Positions 13,403 through 22,008 of a stretch of 22,008 nucleotides of DNA are shown here, in pieces. Location of the stretch: contig DIWN01000072.1 in NCBI GenBank assembly GCA_002423495.1, positions 1-22,008 on the forward strand, in the 5' to 3' direction. This DNA is from Anaerolineaceae bacterium UBA6105 (GTDB lineage: Bacteria; Chloroflexota; Anaerolineae; Anaerolineales; Anaerolineaceae). A program made the position numbers and the translations under genes. The notes below the pieces were generated by a model that searched no databases, had not been told where the DNA came from, and saw only the letters and a list, made by a program, of their open reading frames with translations. Each line of letters starts with the position of its first letter. Positions within the stretch are counted from its first letter, which is position 1.

Positions 13403-16087
13403 ATGACTGAACAAACTGAAATTCCCGCTGAAGAACCCGTCATAACCAACGCTGGCACCCTTCAGTCTGTTGGTATCGACGAGCAAATGCGCACTGCTTA
13501 CCTCGACTATGCCATGAGTGTTATCGTCGCCCGCGCCATCCCTGACGTGCGCGATGGGCTCAAGCCTGTCCACCGGCGTATCCTTTACGCCATGCAGGAT
13601 ATGGGCATTCGTGCCAACACGCCCTATAAAAAATCCGCCCGTATCGTCGGTGAAGTCCTGGGTAAGTACCACCCTCATGGCGATTCAGCCGTCTACGATT
13701 CCATGGCACGCATGGCGCAGGATTTCTCTATGCGCTACCCGCTCATTGACGGTCAGGGCAACTTTGGCTCGATCGACGGCGACTCCCCGGCAGCCATGCG
13801 CTACACGGAAGCCCGTTTACACAAAATCTCGGATGAAATTCTATCTGATCTGGACAAAGACACGGTCGATTTTCTCGATAACTTTGATGGCTCTCTGAAG
13901 GAACCTGAGGTTCTGCCTGCCCGCATCCCCAACCTGCTGATGAATGGCTCCAACGGTATTGCCGTTGGTATGGCCACCAATATCCCACCACATAACCTGC
14001 GCGAGTTGGTTGCGGGGCTTAACCTGCTGATCGATCGCTTCGACGATCTCGATGAGGTCAGCGTCGAAGACCTTATGCAGCTGATCCCCGGGCCCGACTT
14101 CCCCACTGGCGGCATCATTGTCGGCAGTGAGGGCATCCGTCAGGCATACAGCACCGGTCGCGGACATCTTACAATGCGTGGTTCCGCAAGAATTGAAGAA
14201 TTTCGCGACGGACGTTTTGCGATCATCATTTATGAGATACCTTATCAGCTCAACAAAACCAGCCTGATCGAACGCATCGCTGCCCTTCACCGCGAAGGGC
14301 GCATCGATTCGATCTCTGACATGCGTGATGAATCTGACCGCAATGGTATGCGCATTGTGATCGAGCTCAAACGCAATACCCAGCCGAGGCGCGTTTTGAA
14401 CCAGCTCTACAAATACACCCCGCTTCAGTCGACCTTTGGTGTGCAATTGCTGGCCCTGGTAGATGGCGAACCCCGCATGCTCACCCTCAAACGCGCGCTC
14501 GTGCATTATCTCGAACATCGCCAGGTCGTCATCACCCGCCGGACACTCTTTGAACTCGATAAAGCCAAAAAACGTGCTCACGTGCTTGACGGTCTCCTGA
14601 TCGCGATTGCCAACCTGGACGCGGTGATCAAGACCATCCGCGAATCAAAGGATGCTGATGTCGCCAAAACAAATTTGATGACCCGCTTCAACCTGTCAGA
14701 AATCCAGGCCCAGGCAATCCTTGATATGCAGCTGCGCCGCCTGGCCGCCCTCGAACGCCAGAAGATTGAAGACGAATACAAAACGATTCTCGAAATCATT
14801 GCCGGGCTCGAGGAAATCCTTGGCAACCCGCAGAAAATTCTCGAGATGATCCGCACCGACCTCAACGAAGTTGCTGAAAAATTCGGCAACGACCGCCGGA
14901 CGCACATTGTGCCTGACCTCGAAATGGACCTTTCAGACGAGTCCCTCGTTCAGGACGAACCAGTTTTCGTCTCCATTACTGACCGGGGTTACATCAAACG
15001 CGTTTCGGACCAGGCTTACCGCTCCCAGGGGAGAGGCGGTCGCGGTGTGATTGGTCAGAGTATGCGCGGCGAAGATGCTGTCACCTTCTTAGTGCGTGCC
15101 AACACGCTTGGCACCATGCTGTTCTTTACCAACAAGGGTAAAGTCTACTCCGTGAGGGTGTTTGAACTGCCCGAAGAATCCCGGCAGGGGCGAGGCATCC
15201 CCCTGGTCAACATTCTCAACCTCGAACCAGATGAGAGCGTCACAGCCTTGCTGCCCGTTGAAGATTTCAGCGACGCAAAATTCTTTGCCCTTGCCACCAG
15301 GCTTGGTCGCATCAAGCGCGTGCCTATGTCTGATTTTGAGAGTGTGCGGCCATCCGGTCTGATCGCTATCCGCTTGAATGATGGCGATGAATTGGGCTGG
15401 GTTCGCATGACCGGCGGTCAGGACGATCTCCTGCTCGTTACCAGGAAGGGCAAAGCTTTACGCTTCCACGAAAAGCAAGTTCGCACCACAGGGCGAACGA
15501 CCATGGGTGTCACCGGCATTAACCTGCGGGGTGATGACCAGGTGGCGGGTTTGGAAGTTGCTGAGCCGGAAGCTTACCTGTTTGTTTTGACCGAAATGGG
15601 TCAGGGCAAGCGCACGCCCCTGGAAGAATATATCCCCAAGTCCCGCGGCACGCTTGGCGTCATGACGATCAACCAGGATGTGCGTGAGATCGTCGGGGAT
15701 ATCGCTGAAGCGCGTGTGGTCCTGGACGACGAGGAAGTCACGATAATTTCCCGCGGCGGGATCGTTCTGCGCACCAAGGTCGCCGAAATCTCGGTTCAAG
15801 GCCGCTCCACCCAGGGCGTCAAGGTCATGGACCTGGGCGAAGGCGATAGCATCGCCGCAGTCGCCCGCATATCCCAGGAAGAAGTGGAACTTTCCGAACA
15901 AACCCACGCCGCTTCCGTTGCCGCCGGCGAAACCGCGCCGCGCCGTTCCGGACGAAAAGCTGCCGTGAAGGATGAGGATATTGAAATAAATTCCGAGCCC
16001 AACCTGGAAACTGACGAAGAGGAACTTGATTACTCTACGGAAGAAGATGAAGAGAACGAAGAAGAGGACAATATTTCGGCAGACTGA
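13403..16087 (+). CDS. gyrA: DNA gyrase subunit A
   Basis: This is the DNA-cleaving subunit of gyrase, a cytosolic A2B2 type IIA topoisomerase that introduces negative supercoils. The breakage-reunion core (about 30-510) has the active-site Tyr134 in AAMRYTEARL, and HPHGDSAVYD (90-99) with Ser95 and Asp99 at the quinolone-determining positions, i.e. wild-type-like residues. The C-terminal beta-pinwheel begins about 515 and carries the GyrA box QGRGGRG (542-548), which supports gyrase rather than topoisomerase IV. The 894 residues end in a linker and a strongly acidic tail (about 856-894). GGAAG 8 bases before ATG 13403 is a weak ribosome-binding site. gyrB is not adjacent. The last 58 bases overlap the convergent birA. 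Confidence 0.96.
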   Translation: MTEQTEIPAEEPVITNAGTLQSVGIDEQMRTAYLDYAMSVIVARAIPDVRDGLKPVHRRILYAMQDMGIRANTPYKKSARIVGEVLGKYHPHGDSAVYDSMARMAQDFSMRYPLIDGQGNFGSIDGDSPAAMRYTEARLHKISDEILSDLDKDTVDFLDNFDGSLKEPEVLPARIPNLLMNGSNGIAVGMATNIPPHNLRELVAGLNLLIDRFDDLDEVSVEDLMQLIPGPDFPTGGIIVGSEGIRQAYSTGRGHLTMRGSARIEEFRDGRFAIIIYEIPYQLNKTSLIERIAALHREGRIDSISDMRDESDRNGMRIVIELKRNTQPRRVLNQLYKYTPLQSTFGVQLLALVDGEPRMLTLKRALVHYLEHRQVVITRRTLFELDKAKKRAHVLDGLLIAIANLDAVIKTIRESKDADVAKTNLMTRFNLSEIQAQAILDMQLRRLAALERQKIEDEYKTILEIIAGLEEILGNPQKILEMIRTDLNEVAEKFGNDRRTHIVPDLEMDLSDESLVQDEPVFVSITDRGYIKRVSDQAYRSQGRGGRGVIGQSMRGEDAVTFLVRANTLGTMLFFTNKGKVYSVRVFELPEESRQGRGIPLVNILNLEPDESVTALLPVEDFSDAKFFALATRLGRIKRVPMSDFESVRPSGLIAIRLNDGDELGWVRMTGGQDDLLLVTRKGKALRFHEKQVRTTGRTTMGVTGINLRGDDQVAGLEVAEPEAYLFVLTEMGQGKRTPLEEYIPKSRGTLGVMTINQDVREIVGDIAEARVVLDDEEVTIISRGGIVLRTKVAEISVQGRSTQGVKVMDLGEGDSIAAVARISQEEVELSEQTHAASVAAGETAPRRSGRKAAVKDEDIEINSEPNLETDEEELDYSTEEDEENEEEDNISAD

Positions 16088-16794
16088 AAAGTGAAATGTT
16101 GACCGCCGGCACCCTCCACCCGGAGGGAGCCGTCAGACAAAACACCCAGAAGGCGAAACAACCCCGTTTCGCCTTTATGATTCCTGATGTTTCTCATCTC
16201 CCCCCTGAATGCCAACCGCTCGTTCCATTCCTGGATGAAGGCATCGCCGGGCAATAGTTGCCGCAGCGCTTGCATCGCCTCGAGGATTGACCACAGCCAG
16301 GTTTCAGCATCCAAACTGAATCCGGTTTCGCTAAAAATATCACTGGCTGGATAGTTCAGAGCGGCATTTTCTTCATAGGAGCCAGGCAGCAGGTTTATCC
16401 CTACCCCCACCACCACCGCGTTGGCTTTGCCTGCCTGCAGGTCAGTTTCTGCCAATACTCCGCAGATCTTCTTGCCTTTCAGCAGAACGTCATTTGGCCA
16501 TTTCACCTGTGTTTCAGTGCCTGTTTTCGCGCTCACCGCCCGTGCCACTGCCAGGGCTCCAAGCGCGGTAAAACGCCCCAACAGGGTCTTCTCTTCTTCG
16601 GTTGGTCTAAACAATACGGAGAAAGTCAATGAGCTTTTGGGCTGGCTCTGCCAGACGCGTTCACGCTGCCCGCGCCCCTTGGTCTGCCACTGCGCCCAAA
16701 CCACCAGGCCATCTTCAGCACCGCACCTGGCTGCTTCCAGGGCAAGGTCATTGGTGGAATCCACCACTTCGAGGCAATTAACCTGAAACTTCAT
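16030..16794 (-). CDS. birA: Biotin-[acetyl-CoA-carboxylase] ligase (biotin protein ligase)
   Basis: This cytosolic enzyme attaches biotin to the carrier protein of acetyl-CoA carboxylase and related enzymes via biotinyl-AMP. The catalytic domain shows TNDLALEAA (14-22), the biotin/ATP loop QTKGRGQRERVW (37-48), VKWPNDVLLKGKKICGVLAE (97-116) and VVGVGINL, then a C-terminal SH3-like part. There is no N-terminal helix-turn-helix, so it is a ligase without the DNA-binding repressor arm. The usual C-terminus falls near residue 241. The last 13 residues (LSSSSFSSSSSVE) are antisense to the gyrA acidic tail and are probably an extension. Its ATG overlaps the kinase stop as ATGA, implying translational coupling. 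Confidence 0.92.
   Translation of the reverse strand: MKFQVNCLEVVDSTNDLALEAARCGAEDGLVVWAQWQTKGRGQRERVWQSQPKSSLTFSVLFRPTEEEKTLLGRFTALGALAVARAVSAKTGTETQVKWPNDVLLKGKKICGVLAETDLQAGKANAVVVGVGINLLPGSYEENAALNYPASDIFSETGFSLDAETWLWSILEAMQALRQLLPGDAFIQEWNERLAFRGEMRNIRNHKGETGLFRLLGVLSDGSLRVEGAGGQHFTFQSAEILSSSSFSSSSSVE
16151..16176 (+). terminator. Terminator-like hairpin for gyrA inside birA
   Basis: AGGCGAAAC (16151-16159) and GTTTCGCCT (16166-16174) form a 9-bp stem with a 6-base loop, followed by a weak T-rich stretch, 64 bases after the gyrA stop. It lies within the birA reading frame. A second small hairpin, CCCTCC with GGAGGG, occurs at 16112-16127. The U tract is short, so this is tentative. Confidence 0.5.
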
Positions 16795-18353
16795 AACATA
16801 AGCTGGCTTTGGGTCTTAATGGGCAGGGTAAAACAGATCCTTGCTCCCTCTTGGTAGCTCTCGTCCACCCAAATGTTACCCCCATGCGCCTTGACTATTG
16901 ACTGGCACAAATACAAGCCCAAACCGGTGCCCTTGGTTGTCTTTGCCACCCCGCTTGAGCGATAAAAACGATCGAACACATAGGGAACGTCCATCGGGTC
17001 AAAGCCCTTGCCCTGATCTGCCACGCAAATCTGGACCTTCTCTTCAATCTTTTTCCCATCGATTTTAATTATGCCCCCCTCAGAGTACTTGATGGCATTG
17101 GTCAGCAAGTTGGAAATTAACTGGCTGAGCCTCGTCTCGTCAGCAGTAATAACGGGGAAATCATCCGAAAGATTCGTAAAAATCTGGTGTTTGTCGCTCT
17201 GCAGGGAAAACTTCTTGCTCAAATCGCCGATCAGGGCAGCCAGATCCACTTCTGTTTTGTGGAGGGTGATCCCGCCCGACTGCAACTTGGTGGCGTCCAG
17301 CAAATCTTCCACCATGGCAGTCAGATGATCGGCTTCTTCTTCGATCACCCGCAGGCTTTCTGTCACCATCGCCTTATCCCATTCCACATCGTCGCGGCGG
17401 AGCGTGTTGGCGTAGCCTTTGATCAGGGCAATCGGGGTTTTCAGTTCATGGCTGATGACCGAAATAAAGTTGGTCTTGAGCTCCTCCGCCTCCCTGAAGC
17501 GGGTAATATCGCGCACCGAGGCGATGATATTCAATAGCTCCCCCTCATCCGAAAAGAGGGGCGCGTAAGTGATCTCCACCGGGATCGGGTCCAGCGGGGT
17601 GTAGCGCAGCATGTCCCCTTCGAGGAAGAGGGTCTTCGTGCCGCCCCACTGCCACTGAGACTTTACCGCTTCATTCAACTCGATCCCCTTGGGGGGTTTT
17701 GCCCAACGCACCACCTGTTCGAAGGTTTTATCAATCAATTCTTCCGCCGGCGCGTTTGCCAGGCGTTCAAAGGCATGATTCACCTGGAGCACCTTCAGGT
17801 CTGGATTGAGGATGAGGATACCGTCCGCGACCGAATTGAGCAGTCCTGCCATGCGCAGGTTTTGGCGGGTCACCTGCGTGTAGAGCCTGGCATTGCGTAC
17901 CGCAATAGCCGCCTGGTTGGCGAAGCTGTTCAGGATGGTGTAGTCGTTAGCCGAAAAGCTGGCGCGGTAGTTGCGGAAAACAAATATCTGACCGATCGTG
18001 CTCTGCTGCACTTTCATGCCAATGCCCACGCCGGTGATCATGCCCATGCTGATATCGCTCAACATGCGGTTGATTTCAGGGATGCGTTCTTCCGTGCCTT
18101 CTTCGCTCTCGCTGAGGCTTGCCAGCCAGGTTTCGAGATAACTCAAGAGTGCCGGCGGGATGCCCTGGTTGATCGCGATGTGCCAGTCGCCCGCATCTCC
18201 TGCCAGGGCGATAAAACCGGCATGCCCACTCAGTATCTCAATCGCGATATGCAGGATGCGGCTCAGGAGCGTGTTGAGGTTCAGCTCTTCGGTAAGAGCT
18301 CGAGAAATCTCAAGCAGATACTCTCTCTGGCGTACACGATGGTCAGGTAACAT
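16791..18353 (-). CDS. Soluble GAF-PAS sensor histidine kinase
   Basis: This 520-residue kinase has no membrane segment and so should be cytosolic. An N-terminal GAF-type domain (about 10-160) is followed by a PAS-type domain (about 165-290), a HisKA dimerisation domain with H302 in FISVISHELKTPIALIKGY, and a HATPase domain (about 400-512). That domain shows the N box LISNLLTNAIKYSEGG, G1 VADQGKGFD, F box VFDRFYR and G2 GTGLGLYLC. All catalytic boxes are intact. The signal sensed is unknown. No response regulator is adjacent, so it is an orphan kinase. The ATG at 18353 has no ribosome-binding site, and TACAAT ends 6 bases before it, which suggests a leaderless start. Its stop overlaps the birA start by 4 bases. 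Confidence 0.9.
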   Translation of the reverse strand: MLPDHRVRQREYLLEISRALTEELNLNTLLSRILHIAIEILSGHAGFIALAGDAGDWHIAINQGIPPALLSYLETWLASLSESEEGTEERIPEINRMLSDISMGMITGVGIGMKVQQSTIGQIFVFRNYRASFSANDYTILNSFANQAAIAVRNARLYTQVTRQNLRMAGLLNSVADGILILNPDLKVLQVNHAFERLANAPAEELIDKTFEQVVRWAKPPKGIELNEAVKSQWQWGGTKTLFLEGDMLRYTPLDPIPVEITYAPLFSDEGELLNIIASVRDITRFREAEELKTNFISVISHELKTPIALIKGYANTLRRDDVEWDKAMVTESLRVIEEEADHLTAMVEDLLDATKLQSGGITLHKTEVDLAALIGDLSKKFSLQSDKHQIFTNLSDDFPVITADETRLSQLISNLLTNAIKYSEGGIIKIDGKKIEEKVQICVADQGKGFDPMDVPYVFDRFYRSSGVAKTTKGTGLGLYLCQSIVKAHGGNIWVDESYQEGARICFTLPIKTQSQLML

Positions 18354-18359
18354 AGCTTA

Positions 18360-18365
18360 ATTGTA
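18360..18365 (-). promoter_or_regulatory. -10 box giving a leaderless start for the histidine kinase
   Basis: On the minus strand TACAAT ends exactly 6 bases before the ATG, so +1 would be the A of the start codon. No good -35 is present, and transcription from surE may also run through, since I see no terminator in 18354-18423. Confidence 0.45.
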
Positions 18366-18423
18366 TCCCAGCTCAGCAGAAACTATCGATCTAAGGTCGT
18401 TCAAACACAACAAAATCTGGCTT

Positions 18424-19203
18424 TTAGCCCTTCGAATGGTTCAATGTTTCCAGTAAAGTCTTGTTGGTCATGTCCATTTGCAGGGGTGTGACGGAAATGT
18501 AGCCTCGTTTGATCGCCCAGTAGTCCGTACCCTCATCCATCAGCCCCGTGGGAGCTTCTCCACCAATCCAATAGTAAGGCTTGCCCTGCGGGTCAAGGCG
18601 TTTCTCGAGCACATCCCGGTACAGCCTGACGCCTTGCCGGGTGTATAGCACGCCTTCAAATTGCCCCTCTCCCCGGTAAGGCAAATTGATATTCCAGATT
18701 GGCTGCCTGTTGTTCTCTGCCTTATCAGCCAGCAATCCCAGGATCACGTCCGCGGCTGCTTTGGCAGCAGGGGTAAAATTCAGCTCGCCCTGATGACGCT
18801 CCGGAGCGTCCAGCGAAACCGCGTAACCCGGCTTGCCATTGATCGAAGCTTCCATTGCCGCTGTCACTGTTCCGGAATAAGTCACATCCAAACCCACGTT
18901 GGCATTCGGATTGATGCCCGACACCACCACGTCGATCGGCTTCTCGATCGCGCCCATGATGGCGATCGCCACGCAGTCCGAAGGCGCGCCATCACAAGAA
19001 AGCGCCGTGCTGCCATCCTCCAGCTTTACCTCGCGCACCCGCAGAGGGCGGGTAAGGGTCTTGACATGCCCGCAAGCCGACCAGTTGTGATCCGGGGCTA
19101 ACACACTGACTTCATCCCCCGGGATCGCCCGGAGCGCCTGAACCAGCGCCAGCAATCCAGGAGCAAACACGCCATCATCATTTGTCACCAAAAAATGGGT
19201 CAT
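18424..19203 (-). CDS. surE: 5'/3'-nucleotidase SurE
   Basis: SurE is a metal-dependent acid phosphatase acting on nucleoside monophosphates, associated with stationary-phase survival. The 259 residues fit the family (245-270). The metal-binding motif LVTNDDGV (Asp9, Asp10) opens the protein. APDHNWSACGH (37-47) replaces the common APDxNxSGxGH, and SGINPNANVGLDVTYSGTVTAAMEA contains the metal-ligand Asn. ATG 19203 follows AAGAGGT and lies 10 bases after the secA stop, so secA and surE are co-transcribed. No terminator is evident after it. Confidence 0.95.
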   Translation of the reverse strand: MTHFLVTNDDGVFAPGLLALVQALRAIPGDEVSVLAPDHNWSACGHVKTLTRPLRVREVKLEDGSTALSCDGAPSDCVAIAIMGAIEKPIDVVVSGINPNANVGLDVTYSGTVTAAMEASINGKPGYAVSLDAPERHQGELNFTPAAKAAADVILGLLADKAENNRQPIWNINLPYRGEGQFEGVLYTRQGVRLYRDVLEKRLDPQGKPYYWIGGEAPTGLMDEGTDYWAIKRGYISVTPLQMDMTNKTLLETLNHSKG

Positions 19204-19213
19204 CTATTACCTC

Positions 19214-22008
19214 TTAGTGGCGTTTTCGCCGCTTTTTCTTTGAACTTGTGGCAGCAGCTGCCTTCGGCTCCGCCGTGCCTGCCGCTTTTACCGGCGCTGG
19301 AGTCGCGAGCGCGTTTGGCGCTTCGGCAGCCTTGGTCGGGCGGTAGCGGAACATGCGGCTGATCACCGTCTGGCGAACCTCGGAGAGCATCTCGGTAAAG
19401 AGTGTGCTCGCCTGGCTCTTATAGCGCACCAACGGGTCGCGCTGGGCGTAAGATTCCATACTGATCGAAACCCGCAAGGCTTCCATGCGTGTCAGGTACT
19501 CCACCCAGGTCTCGGTGATCGTGCCGAGTAATAAATCGCGATAGATGCGATTCTGGGCTTTATCCCCCAGAACTTCCAGGACATCTTCGTGCAGAGTTTC
19601 CGGGATCTCTTCAATGGCTAAGCCCGAGATCGCCCCGAATTCCTGCTCACCGAGCTTTTCGCTCAATGCGTCCCTAGTCGCTTTTGGCAGATCAGCCAGT
19701 TTGAAGTTATTGTTTGCCAGGTGGCGCAATTCGAACTTCCCGAAAATTTCGGCGAGCTTCTTTTCTGCTCCCTGCAAGTGCGTCAGAATATCTTCTGTGA
19801 CTTTCTCCGCCGGCTGTTCAAGCAGCTGTTCCGACATCGAGAAGAGGTAATTCAGCCTCATGTGGGTCTGGAAAGTTTTGCGATGCGAACGACTGTCAAA
19901 GGCAATGCGCTTGCCCTCAGTGCTCACTTGCACCAGCTGCGCGCGCGCGTTTTCATCACTGACGGCAGCCTGCAGTAATTCCGGATTGGATTCAAGGTCG
20001 CGCCGCACTTCCCCTTCCTCTCCAAACAGCCGTTCCACGCGCTTTTCGAGCGATTCCGCGATCTGGGAATTAATGGTTTGGCGCACATCCGCCCACGGCA
20101 GCTGCGCCAGGTCGATGGGTTTCAATCCCCAGTTGTCCCCGAAGCGTTTTTCCAACGTCAGGAGGATGCGCCGGATAGTCGTCAGGGTCACACTGGTGCG
20201 CAAGGCGTCCTTGAGCGGTTCCTTCATGCCCAGGGGGTCTTCCATCAGGCTGCGCTGTTGGGCTGCTGCCAGTTTGACCGGTGTCTGCACGATCGCGCCA
20301 ATTTCCGCCGCCAGGTCGTGCTGCTCATCGGGGTCAAAGCTCTCCAGGTAGGCATCCAGCATCTCGTTGCGTTCTGCCAGTTGGGTTTTCATGCTCTGTT
20401 CGCTGCGTTCGAAGAGCAAAGTCGCCCCCTCGCGAATGTGCTCATTCTCACGTAAGACGGCCTCTTTTGCCATCGCCACGAGTTTATCCACCAGAGCCTG
20501 CTCATTGGCTGGAGTGCCGAGGTTTTCCATTACCATCTTCAGGGAGTAACTCGGGTAGCTGCCAAAGTCCGTCCGGATCGTGGGTTGGATGTCTTCCAAA
20601 AAGCCTAGCAGCTTCCATGGACCTTCTTTGTCCTCGAGACCGGTGCGAATTCTGCTGCCCAGCTCAGTGATCAGCATTTCGCTGACGTCTTCATGCAGAT
20701 CGTCTTTGGTAAAAATCTTATCCCGCTGGCTGTAAATGCGGTTTCTCTGCGCGTTCAACACATCGTCGTATTCCAGCAGATGCTTGCGCACATCAAAGTT
20801 TGCGCCTTCCACGCGCGTCTGGGACTGCTCAACCATCCGGTTTACCAGGGAAATTTCGATCGGCATGTTCTCATCGATCTTGAAGCGCGTCAGCAAGCCT
20901 TCCATCTGCTGCCCGCCAAACATGCGCATCAGGTCGTCATCCAGCGCCAGGTAGAAACGCGATGAGCCAGGGTCGCCCTGCCGACCAGCGCGACCGCGCA
21001 GTTGGTTATCGATGCGGCGCGCCTCATGCCGCTCTGAGCCGATCACATGCAAACCGCCCAGTTCGCGCACCTTCGCCATGTTATCCATGTAGACCAGGAA
21101 GGCGTCCAGCGCCTCTTGCTGATCCTCGTCCAACTCCGCGTCCAGCGCCTGAACCGCCTCTAAGCGTTCCGGCATGGTCATATTGTAGGGGTCGGTGTGG
21201 GTTTTCTCCACTAGCACCTGGTTCACGCGCGAGAGCAGGCTTTCGGACAGTTCACCGCCCAGCTTGATATCCACACCACGGCCAGCCATGTTGGTGGCAA
21301 TCGTCACAGCCCCAAAGGCACCGGCGCCAGCGATGATGAGCGACTCTTCGGTGTGTTTGCGCGCGTTCAAAACCTGGTGCGGGATGCCGCTGTCGAACAA
21401 AGCTTTCAAACGTCCCCAATCGCTTTCCTCCAGCTTTAGCAGATCCAAGAGATTTGCTTTGTTGCTTTCGTCTGCCAGGTCGAGCGTGGTCATCCCATTC
21501 TGCATCCCAAGCCGGCGCAATTCCGGCATGCGCAGCTTATCGAGAGGCTCGCTGAGTACCTTCAGTTCAGGTTGGTCAACAAAATCGGCTTCGTTGAGAC
21601 CCTTGGTTTTGAACCATGTCTGCCGAATCAAATTCACTTGCAGCAGCCGCCGCACCATATCTGAACTCAGTCGCTCTGAAAGGCGTTCAGAGTTTTCCAC
21701 CGAGGTGGTGCCCACCAATTGCGGTCGCCCGATCACATGATAGCGGATGATCTCCAGCACGATCGCGCGCACTTTGCCTTCCGTTGTGCGATAGATCACA
21801 TCCGGAAAATCCTTGCGCTTGTAGAAAAGCGGCTTTTTATCAGGATCAATATCCTCATAATAGTAGGTGAATTTATAACCCTCTTCGTCCTTGACCTCTT
21901 CAGCGTCCAACCCTGAGTCCGGGCGCATGGCCTGGTATTCGAGGTTGGTCGGGATCGAGAGCACGTCCAGACCGTAGATGCGAAAGAACTCTTCTTTTTC
22001 GGTGAGGG
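19214..22008 (-). CDS. secA: Preprotein translocase ATPase SecA, C-terminal 930 residues (N-terminus cut by window edge)
   Basis: SecA is the motor that drives preproteins through SecYEG at the membrane. The reading frame is open to the right edge and begins inside the family near LTEKEEFFRIYGLDVLSIPTN. The NBD2 motor motifs are clear: LVGTTSVENSERLSERL, TIATNMAGRGVDIKLGG, GGLHVIGSERHEARRIDNQL and RGRAGRQGDPGSSRFYL. The helical scaffold region has LLEYDDVLNAQRNRIYSQRD. Compared with E. coli SecA from memory, there are about 90-100 extra residues before GIPHQVLNARKH, a longer stretch after DIKLGG, and about 280 extra residues between YSQRDKIF and WVEYLTRMEALR. The C-terminus is Ala/Pro-rich and ends SSKKKRRKRH, without the zinc-binding CxC...CH motif. 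NBD1 and the crosslinking domain lie mostly off the edge. Confidence 0.95.
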   Translation of the reverse strand, partial: LTEKEEFFRIYGLDVLSIPTNLEYQAMRPDSGLDAEEVKDEEGYKFTYYYEDIDPDKKPLFYKRKDFPDVIYRTTEGKVRAIVLEIIRYHVIGRPQLVGTTSVENSERLSERLSSDMVRRLLQVNLIRQTWFKTKGLNEADFVDQPELKVLSEPLDKLRMPELRRLGMQNGMTTLDLADESNKANLLDLLKLEESDWGRLKALFDSGIPHQVLNARKHTEESLIIAGAGAFGAVTIATNMAGRGVDIKLGGELSESLLSRVNQVLVEKTHTDPYNMTMPERLEAVQALDAELDEDQQEALDAFLVYMDNMAKVRELGGLHVIGSERHEARRIDNQLRGRAGRQGDPGSSRFYLALDDDLMRMFGGQQMEGLLTRFKIDENMPIEISLVNRMVEQSQTRVEGANFDVRKHLLEYDDVLNAQRNRIYSQRDKIFTKDDLHEDVSEMLITELGSRIRTGLEDKEGPWKLLGFLEDIQPTIRTDFGSYPSYSLKMVMENLGTPANEQALVDKLVAMAKEAVLRENEHIREGATLLFERSEQSMKTQLAERNEMLDAYLESFDPDEQHDLAAEIGAIVQTPVKLAAAQQRSLMEDPLGMKEPLKDALRTSVTLTTIRRILLTLEKRFGDNWGLKPIDLAQLPWADVRQTINSQIAESLEKRVERLFGEEGEVRRDLESNPELLQAAVSDENARAQLVQVSTEGKRIAFDSRSHRKTFQTHMRLNYLFSMSEQLLEQPAEKVTEDILTHLQGAEKKLAEIFGKFELRHLANNNFKLADLPKATRDALSEKLGEQEFGAISGLAIEEIPETLHEDVLEVLGDKAQNRIYRDLLLGTITETWVEYLTRMEALRVSISMESYAQRDPLVRYKSQASTLFTEMLSEVRQTVISRMFRYRPTKAAEAPNALATPAPVKAAGTAEPKAAAATSSKKKRRKRH

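Noticed and set aside
13841..14581. Minus-strand 246-codon open frame within gyrA
   Set aside because: It mirrors the well-conserved gyrA coding sequence, and the product is composition-driven with no motif.

Overview
The window looks like a piece of a bacterial chromosome, most likely from the Chloroflexota and probably an Anaerolineae-like lineage. This is inferred from the style of the genes, with no database search. The pointers are two lipoproteins with NBR1-type Ig-like domains and Thr/Pro-rich linkers, a YvcK protein carrying an N-terminal membrane segment, an enlarged SecA without the usual zinc tail, and an FHA protein with a C-terminal membrane anchor. Nearly all genes are housekeeping genes. 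I see no phage, IS, CRISPR, tRNA or rRNA.

Layout, left to right. A plus-strand DODA/LigB-type dioxygenase-like gene (140-934) converges on a minus-strand operon pheS-pheT-yedF-like (4923 to 1002). The two share a bidirectional terminator at 952-988. The pheST operon has a consensus promoter (5204-5232) and a clear T-box leader with a predicted UUC (Phe) specifier, so it should respond to uncharged tRNA-Phe. Upstream, still on the minus strand, lies a central-carbon block in transcription order yvcK, gap, pgk, two NBR1-Ig lipoprotein genes, tpiA. Most units end in a strong intrinsic terminator. A REPIN-like pair of inverted GTAG palindromes sits at 6185-6271, between tpiA and a lipoprotein gene.

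From 12591 the plus strand carries an FHA-domain membrane protein and gyrA. GyrA converges on a minus-strand group that reads, in transcription order, secA (cut by the right edge), surE, a GAF/PAS histidine kinase and birA. The kinase and birA overlap by ATGA. The 3' ends of gyrA and birA overlap by 58 bp, so the acidic GyrA tail is antisense to a Ser-rich BirA tail.

Functional themes: translation (PheRS under T-box control), triose-phosphate glycolysis/gluconeogenesis (Gap, Pgk, TpiA, YvcK), DNA topology (GyrA), secretion (SecA), nucleotide housekeeping (SurE), biotinylation (BirA) and signalling (FHA protein, orphan kinase). The least ordinary items are the REPIN, the apparently leaderless starts of yvcK and the kinase, the gyrA/birA tail overlap with a terminator embedded in birA, the large SecA insertions, and the lipoprotein pair inside the glycolytic block. 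I found no convincing evidence of a wholly new multi-gene system.
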